Assembly (NCBI GenBank): GCA_965149945.1
Contig: CBCTTQ010000002.1
Coordinates: 1 to 64,000 of the forward strand
DNA from: JAHZFN01 sp965149945
GTDB taxonomy: Bacteria; Bacillota; Dehalobacteriia; UBA4068; UBA4997
Direction of reading: 5' to 3'
DNA length: 64,000 nucleotides
Shown: positions 59,148-64,000 of the stretch, in pieces
Layout: the number at the start of each line of letters is the position of its first letter
How positions within the stretch are numbered: position 1 is the first letter of the stretch
The notes under the pieces: model-generated
Seen by the model: the letters and a program-made list of their open reading frames with translations, nothing else
Databases searched by the model: none
What the model was told of the DNA's origin: nothing
Translations under genes and position numbers: made by a program

Positions 59148-59181
59148 ATTGTGTAAAAAAAATAAGGAGGCCATTCATGTT

Positions 59182-60195
59182 ATGATCGAAGTCAGAAATC
59201 TGGTGAAATATTACGGAGATATTCTCTCTGTAGACCATATCAGTTTTACCATCGAAAAGGGGAAAATCTATGGATTTCTGGGACCCAACGGCGCCGGCAA
59301 ATCCACCACTATGAACATCATCACCGGCTATATCGGCGCCACATCAGGTCAGGTGCTGGTTAACGGCCACGATATTTTGGAAGAACCGGAAGCGGCACGT
59401 CGCGCCATCGGCTACTTGCCGGAGATGCCCCCTCTATATCCGGAAATGACCGTGCGAGAATACTTGTATTTCGCCGCGGCGCTTAAAAAAATTCCTAAAT
59501 TAAACCAACCAGCCCAAGTAGAAAACGCCATTGAAATGACTCATATCGCAGAAGTCAGTCATCGTTTGATTCGAAATCTGTCCAAAGGATATAAACAACG
59601 CGTCGGATTGGCACAAGCCATCATTGGTTTTCCTGAAGTAATTATTTTAGATGAACCTACAGTAGGGCTGGATCCGAAACAAATCATCGAAATCCGCGAC
59701 CTCATTAAACAGCTGGCGCAAAACCATACGGTCATTCTTAGTTCTCACATTCTTTCCGAAGTGCAGGCGGTTTGCGACCATATCATTATTATCCACCAGG
59801 GAAAACTCATCGCCAGCGATACCACGGAACATCTGGAACAATCCCTGAAAGGCGGCGGCAAACTGGAACTCACTGTCAAAGGAGAGTTATCCCCCGTTAA
59901 AACATTGTTCAGCCAAATTGACGGTATCACCGCTCAAACCTGTCTCGATAATCAAAACGGCACAATTCATGTCTATTTGGATTGCGACCCGCAGAAAGAT
60001 CTGCGAGAAACCATTTTCTATACCCTGGCAGAACATCGCTTCCCTATTCTCATGATGAAAACCACCGAAACCTCCCTGGAGAAAGTATTCTTGGAATTGA
60101 CTTCCGGCAAGGACGCCACCTACTTTTCATCGCAAACCTCATTAGAACCTAAAAAAATCGGAAAGGAGGACGCCAACCATGAAAGCCATTTTTAA
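59182..60195 (+). CDS. ABC transporter ATPase, GldA/YtrB-like
   Basis: A 337-residue ATPase: Walker A GPNGAGKST, signature LSKGYKQRVGLAQAIIG and Walker B VIILDEPTVGLDPKQ, with a C-terminal domain of about 100 residues (from about 235) beyond the usual ATPase, as in GldA-type proteins. The ATG at 59182 has an AAGGAGG site. It overlaps the permease gene by 17 bases. With the next three genes it forms the Gld-like ABC module found widely in bacteria, including non-gliding ones; the transported substrate is unknown. Confidence 0.9.
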   Translation: MIEVRNLVKYYGDILSVDHISFTIEKGKIYGFLGPNGAGKSTTMNIITGYIGATSGQVLVNGHDILEEPEAARRAIGYLPEMPPLYPEMTVREYLYFAAALKKIPKLNQPAQVENAIEMTHIAEVSHRLIRNLSKGYKQRVGLAQAIIGFPEVIILDEPTVGLDPKQIIEIRDLIKQLAQNHTVILSSHILSEVQAVCDHIIIIHQGKLIASDTTEHLEQSLKGGGKLELTVKGELSPVKTLFSQIDGITAQTCLDNQNGTIHVYLDCDPQKDLRETIFYTLAEHRFPILMMKTTETSLEKVFLELTSGKDATYFSSQTSLEPKKIGKEDANHESHF

Positions 60196-61045
60196 ACGAG
60201 AATTTCAAGCTTATTTCCATGTCATGACCGGTTATGTGTTTGCCGCCTTTTTCATTTGCGCTATCGGCATCTACTTTATGGCGATGAATCTATTCAGCGG
60301 CTACCCCAACTTTTCTTATTCCTTATACAATTCTCTTTTTGTTTTGATGATTGGGATTCCCATTTTGACCATGCGCTCCATGGCGGAAGATCGCCACAAC
60401 AAAACCGACCAAATGCTGCTGACGGCGCCTGTTTCCGTTTGGGAAATCGTCTGCGGCAAATATTTGGCCATGGTGGCAGTATTGGCGCTGCCGATGGCGT
60501 TCCTCTGTCTTTGCCCACTGATCATTCAACTGAACGGCACCGCTTATCTGCTGTCGGACTACCTTTCCATTTTTGCTTTCTTTCTGCTGGGTGCCGTCTA
60601 TATCTCCATCGGGTTGTTCATCTCTTCTTTGACGGAAAGTCAAATCATCTCCGTAGTAGTCACCTTTCTGACGCTGATGGTATTAAATCTCTGGAACAGC
60701 CTGGTTACTTTTCTGCCTTCTTCCTCCTGGGGATCTTTTCTGGGGTTTGTGGTACTCATTGTTCTCATCGTCTTAATCGTTCACAGTATGACCAAAAACA
60801 CCGCTCTTTCCCTACTGGTAGGCGGAGTATTGCTGTTGATTGATCTTGTTTGCTTTTTGATTTTCGGTGACTCCTTCGCCGGTTTGTTACCCACCCTCCT
60901 CAATTACTTTGCCCCTGTACAATGTTTCAATGATCTGGCGCTGTACAGCACTTGTGACTTAAAAGGACTGCTGTTGTATGCTTCTCTGATTGCACTGTTT
61001 CTGTTTTTGACCGTGCAATCAGTCCAAAAGAGACGCTGGAGCTAA
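60179..61045 (+). CDS. ABC-2 type permease, GldF-like
   Basis: A 288-residue permease starting MKAIFKREFQAYFHVMTGYV, with six or more spans. It has MRSMAEDRHNKTDQMLLTAP near residue 65, the characteristic motif of GldF/ABC-2 permeases in which a Glu-Lys-x-x-x-Thr stretch precedes the Leu-Leu-x-x-Pro-Val. It overlaps the ATPase gene by 17 bases with an AAGGAGG site inside it, and the next gene follows in 12 bases. Part of the Gld-type complex. Confidence 0.9.
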   Translation: MKAIFKREFQAYFHVMTGYVFAAFFICAIGIYFMAMNLFSGYPNFSYSLYNSLFVLMIGIPILTMRSMAEDRHNKTDQMLLTAPVSVWEIVCGKYLAMVAVLALPMAFLCLCPLIIQLNGTAYLLSDYLSIFAFFLLGAVYISIGLFISSLTESQIISVVVTFLTLMVLNLWNSLVTFLPSSSWGSFLGFVVLIVLIVLIVHSMTKNTALSLLVGGVLLLIDLVCFLIFGDSFAGLLPTLLNYFAPVQCFNDLALYSTCDLKGLLLYASLIALFLFLTVQSVQKRRWS

Positions 61046-61057
61046 GGAGGTGCCACT

Positions 61058-62473
61058 ATGAAAAAATTTATTCCTTTCAATCAACTGAAAGCGCAATTTC
61101 GTACCACCAAAAGCCGACATGGTTCCTTCGCAACCGGACTGATCGCTCTGGCAGTGGTTATGGTCATTATTTTTAACTTACTTGTCAGTCAACTGCCGGA
61201 AAGTTGCTCAAGTCTGGATGTCAGCGGCCGCGATCTCTATGAAATTTCCGATACCTCCAAAGATTTTTTGCAAACACTGGAAGATGATATCCAGCTGGTT
61301 GTATTGGCAGAAGAAGGTTCCTTGGATCAGCGAATTGAACGCTTTGTAAATCGCTATGCCGAACTTTCCGAGCACATCAGCGTGGAATACATCGATCCCG
61401 TGCAATATCCCTCGGCGCTGACCACCTACAACGCGGAACAAGACAGCATTGTGGTGATCTGTGAAACTACCGAGGAACAAACCACTATTCCTTTTACAGA
61501 TATCATTCAATATGATGAAACATCTTATTACACTACCGGTCAGTATACCGAAACCGCCTTTGACGCGGAAGGTCAATTGACCTCCGCCATCAATCTCGTT
61601 ACCAGCGATACCAGCAAAACCGTCTATACTTTAAACGGTCATCAAGAATCTGAGTTACCTTCCTTGGTAACGGAACAAATGGAAAAATCTCGTTTTTCTG
61701 TCAGCTCTCTGAATTTGCTGACAGACGGCGGCATTCCGGAGGATTGCGATCTTCTGATTTGTAACGCTCCCACCACGGATTTGGCAGACGATGAGCTAAG
61801 CCTTTTGCGAGAATATCTGGAAGCAGGCGGTCATTTCACCCTGCTGCTCTCGGAACAAGAAACCGATACCCCCAATTTTGACGCGTTACTGCAAACTTAC
61901 GGTATCATAACCGAAAACGGTTATCTGGCAGATTACAGTCGCTATTATCAAAACAATCCCTATATCTTCTTCCCCGTACTTTCTTCCGACAGCGCCATCA
62001 CCTCTGAATTTTCCGAAGACGCGCTGGCTCTGATCTATAACGCGCGGGGACTGACTACCACTACTCCGGAACGGGATACCATTACTACGGAAACCTTCTT
62101 GACTGGCTCAGATCAAGGGGCAATGGTAACAGAAGATGGCGAAACCAGCGGCACCTACGCCGTGGCCGTCTCCGCCTCGGAAGAAATTGACGATGGCACC
62201 ACAGCCAATCTAACCGTCTACGGCGCCAACAGCATCATCGCCGAAGATATTCTTTCCGCTTTTTCCAATGTAGTCAATCTGGATATCTTTATGAACAGCC
62301 TGACCAATGACTTCTCCGATATCAGTAATATTTCCGTAGAAGCCAAAAGCCTGGAAACTACCTATAACACTATTTCCGGCGCCGGTCTTTGGAGCCTCTT
62401 GCTCATCCTGATCATTCCTCTGACCATTTTAATTTTCGGTCTGATTCATTGGTTGAAACGGCGAAAATACTAA
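61058..62473 (+). CDS. GldG-like ABC auxiliary protein
   Basis: A 471-residue protein with an N-terminal span (about 25-45), a large outer domain related to the ABC_transp_aux family (LYEISDTSKDFLQTLEDDIQ and the YTLNGHQESELPSLVTEQME motif, in which a Gly-His-x-Glu turn is typical), and a C-terminal span (about 440-462) with basic end. It partners the permease of the complex. AGGAGG precedes the ATG, 12 bases after the previous gene. Intact by length. Confidence 0.9.
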   Translation: MKKFIPFNQLKAQFRTTKSRHGSFATGLIALAVVMVIIFNLLVSQLPESCSSLDVSGRDLYEISDTSKDFLQTLEDDIQLVVLAEEGSLDQRIERFVNRYAELSEHISVEYIDPVQYPSALTTYNAEQDSIVVICETTEEQTTIPFTDIIQYDETSYYTTGQYTETAFDAEGQLTSAINLVTSDTSKTVYTLNGHQESELPSLVTEQMEKSRFSVSSLNLLTDGGIPEDCDLLICNAPTTDLADDELSLLREYLEAGGHFTLLLSEQETDTPNFDALLQTYGIITENGYLADYSRYYQNNPYIFFPVLSSDSAITSEFSEDALALIYNARGLTTTTPERDTITTETFLTGSDQGAMVTEDGETSGTYAVAVSASEEIDDGTTANLTVYGANSIIAEDILSAFSNVVNLDIFMNSLTNDFSDISNISVEAKSLETTYNTISGAGLWSLLLILIIPLTILIFGLIHWLKRRKY

Positions 62474-62483
62474 GGAGGTTCCC

Positions 62484-63485
62484 ATGACCAATCCCAAACA
62501 AAAAAAACCACTGCTGATCATGCTGGTGATTTTAGCAGTGGTAGCGGTGGCGTTTTTCGCCGTCACCGCTTTCAATCACTACCGAGACCATCAGGAAACA
62601 ACCCAAAGCGCCGCTTTGCTCAATTTAGATAATATCGATGAAATCTCCTATGACAACGGCACCGACCGGCTTTCTTTTGCCTTGGATGAAAACGATGTCT
62701 GGTATTACACAGAAAACCCCGACTTTCCGCTGCAGTCTTCTTATGTAGAAACCATTGATGAAGCCCTCACCGGGTTGCAGGCTGTTCGAGAAATTCCCGC
62801 CGAAGAAAGCGACACCCTTGCCGCTTATGGTTTGGAAACTCCCCAAGCAACCATAACCGCCGTCGGTACCGATGATCAGGAAATTACCTTGCTTATCGGT
62901 AACAGCAACAGCAACGGCTATTATTTAAAATTCTCTGACAGCGATACCATTTATACCATCGATGCCCAATTGATGGACTCTATTTCCCTGAGTCTTTACG
63001 ATATGGGGGAAATCGAAGATATTCCCGCTTTTGATCTGGGAAAACTTTCGCTGGTGGAAATTAACGATACCGCGATCACCGTGAATACGGAGACAGCCAC
63101 CGATGAAGACGGAACAGAAACCTCCACCACCACCTGGCTGCATAATGACACCGATGTATCTGATTACAGTCAAATTTCCGCCATTTCCTATAACATCCCT
63201 TATTTAGATTTCAATTCCGGCTTGGCGGCCTGGCAACCCACCACCGATGAGCTGCGTCAATTCGGATTGGAAGATTCTATCCGAGTCACCTTCCATTATC
63301 AAGAAGAAGACGCCGATACGGAAAGCACCTATACCCTGCTGATCGGGAACCAAAACGAAGAGGGCGCTTATTACGCCATGATACCCGACAGTGACCGCGT
63401 CTATACCATCAGTGAAACCGATGTAGCGGGCATTGTATCTATCGCGGAAAACGGTCTGGATGCGACCATTTCTTTGGATGAATAA
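62484..63485 (+). CDS. DUF4340-family protein
   Basis: A 333-residue protein with one N-terminal span (about 10-30) and an outer, acidic beta-rich region with repeated Thr/Asp-rich units, for example DEISYDNGTDRLSFALDEND, TITAVGTDDQEITLLIGN and TYTLLIGNQNEEGAYYAMIP, that fits the DUF4340 family found with GldFG-like modules. It may bind the substrate or cell wall. AGGAGG precedes the ATG, 10 bases after the previous gene. It ends the operon at a bidirectional terminator. Confidence 0.88.
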   Translation: MTNPKQKKPLLIMLVILAVVAVAFFAVTAFNHYRDHQETTQSAALLNLDNIDEISYDNGTDRLSFALDENDVWYYTENPDFPLQSSYVETIDEALTGLQAVREIPAEESDTLAAYGLETPQATITAVGTDDQEITLLIGNSNSNGYYLKFSDSDTIYTIDAQLMDSISLSLYDMGEIEDIPAFDLGKLSLVEINDTAITVNTETATDEDGTETSTTTWLHNDTDVSDYSQISAISYNIPYLDFNSGLAAWQPTTDELRQFGLEDSIRVTFHYQEEDADTESTYTLLIGNQNEEGAYYAMIPDSDRVYTISETDVAGIVSIAENGLDATISLDE

Positions 63486-63494
63486 AAACCATCG

Positions 63495-63533
63495 AAAAAA
63501 GAGAGGAGAAGTTACCTTCTCCTCTCTTTTTAC
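63495..63533. terminator. Bidirectional terminator between Gld-like operon and sigE
   Basis: AAAAAAGAGAGGAGAAG with CTTCTCCTCTCTTTTTA around TTAC, between the convergent genes ending at 63485 and 63538. Confidence 0.92.
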
Positions 63534-63537
63534 TTAC

Positions 63538-64000
63538 TCATTCCATTTTGCTGAATTCTTTTTTCAAACGCCCGATAATTCTTTTTTCAAGACGAGAAAT
63601 GTAAGATTGAGAAATCCCCAATAAATCAGCTACTTCCTTTTGTGTTTTGCTTTCCTGTCCGTCCAAACCAAAACGCAAATTCATAATCAATTGCTCCCGC
63701 GGCTGCAATTTCTTCAATGATAAACGCAGCAGTTTTTTATCTACTTCATTTTCCAGTTCTTTGCAGACAATATCATGATCCGTTCCCAAAACATCAGATA
63801 ACAATAATTCATTACCATCCCAGTCAATATTCAACGGCTCATCAAAACTGATTTCGGTTCGGGTTTTGTTATTACGGCGCAAACACATCAAAATTTCATT
63901 TTCAATGCACCGTGAGGCATAGGTGGCCAATTTAATTTTCTTTCCCGGATCAAATGTATTCACCGCTTTAATCAGACCAATGGTACCAATGCTCGAAAGA
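63538..64000 (-). CDS. sigE: Mother-cell sigma factor SigE, partial
   Basis: The C-terminal 153 residues of a sigma factor; the start lies beyond the right edge, since codons for SSIGTIGLIKAVN precede the first visible Met in frame. The match to SigE is close: GKKIKLATYASRCIENEILM, FDEPLNIDWDGNELLLSDVL, and the end QSYISRLEKRIIGRLKKEF. It directs early mother-cell genes. SigE is made as a pro-protein cut by SpoIIGA; the pro-part and spoIIGA would be to the right, outside the window. It faces the Gld-like operon tail to tail. Confidence 0.95.
   Translation of the reverse strand, partial: LSSIGTIGLIKAVNTFDPGKKIKLATYASRCIENEILMCLRRNNKTRTEISFDEPLNIDWDGNELLLSDVLGTDHDIVCKELENEVDKKLLRLSLKKLQPREQLIMNLRFGLDGQESKTQKEVADLLGISQSYISRLEKRIIGRLKKEFSKME

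Noticed and set aside
1..64000. CRISPR array
   Set aside because: No series of regularly spaced repeats with unique spacers was seen; the only clear tandem repeats are the 13-bp pair at 13670 and the 47-bp pair at 56729.

Overview
The window looks like the chromosome of a spore-forming, Gram-positive Clostridia-type member of the Bacillota. The evidence is a ctsR-mcsA-mcsB-clpC operon with CtsR boxes, forespore and mother-cell sigma factors (sigG and a partial sigE), class B penicillin-binding proteins with an FtsW/RodA partner, strong AGGAGG ribosome binding sites, and a tRNA gene with an encoded CCA end. I cannot name the species.

Layout. 1-6114: part of a phage-derived element. The leftward genes are terminase small and large subunits, portal, scaffold, capsid and a connector that runs off the window. 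A divergent XRE repressor and an ImmA-like protease sit directly beside the terminase genes, with repeated operator-like sites between them. 6115-8115: tRNA-Ser(GGA) and small genes, including a membrane protein with a HIRAN-like domain. 8264-21505: an accessory catabolic island. It holds an MttB-family methyltransferase, a corrinoid protein, three MtaA-like (URO-D fold) methyltransferases, an NCS1 permease with a 60-residue membrane partner, a cupin, a three-subunit molybdenum hydroxylase and a PocR/AraC-type regulator. 21930-23060: an eroded large serine recombinase of the TnpX/TndX type.

23204-27589: heterodimeric ABC exporter under a MarR repressor, with a clear promoter and two perfect operators. 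27801-28289: a second HIRAN-like membrane protein. 28319-32777: two-component system diverging from a LanFEG-type ABC transporter. 33179-36957: class B PBP and an FHA-FtsW/RodA fusion. 37135-41377: redox cluster (CMD-family protein, flavodoxin, cupin, MerR, iron alcohol dehydrogenase, LysR). 41523-46898: FtsX-type ABC transporter with a second two-component system. 47310-52276: CtsR/McsA/McsB/ClpC. 52835-57032: Mrp ATPase, class B PBP, M24 peptidase. 57033-58130: secreted serine hydrolase. 58186-64000: sigG, a Gld-like ABC operon on the opposite strand, and sigE (partial).

The most interesting part is the methyltransferase island. The gene set suggests uptake of an N-methylated compound (NCS1 permease), corrinoid-dependent demethylation (MttB homologue plus corrinoid protein plus MtaA-like proteins) and oxidation of the product or ring (Mo hydroxylase), under a PocR/AraC regulator. 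A 15-bp motif is shared by the regulator's own upstream region and the central divergent promoter region. The substrate is not known from sequence; an N-methylated heterocycle is my working inference.
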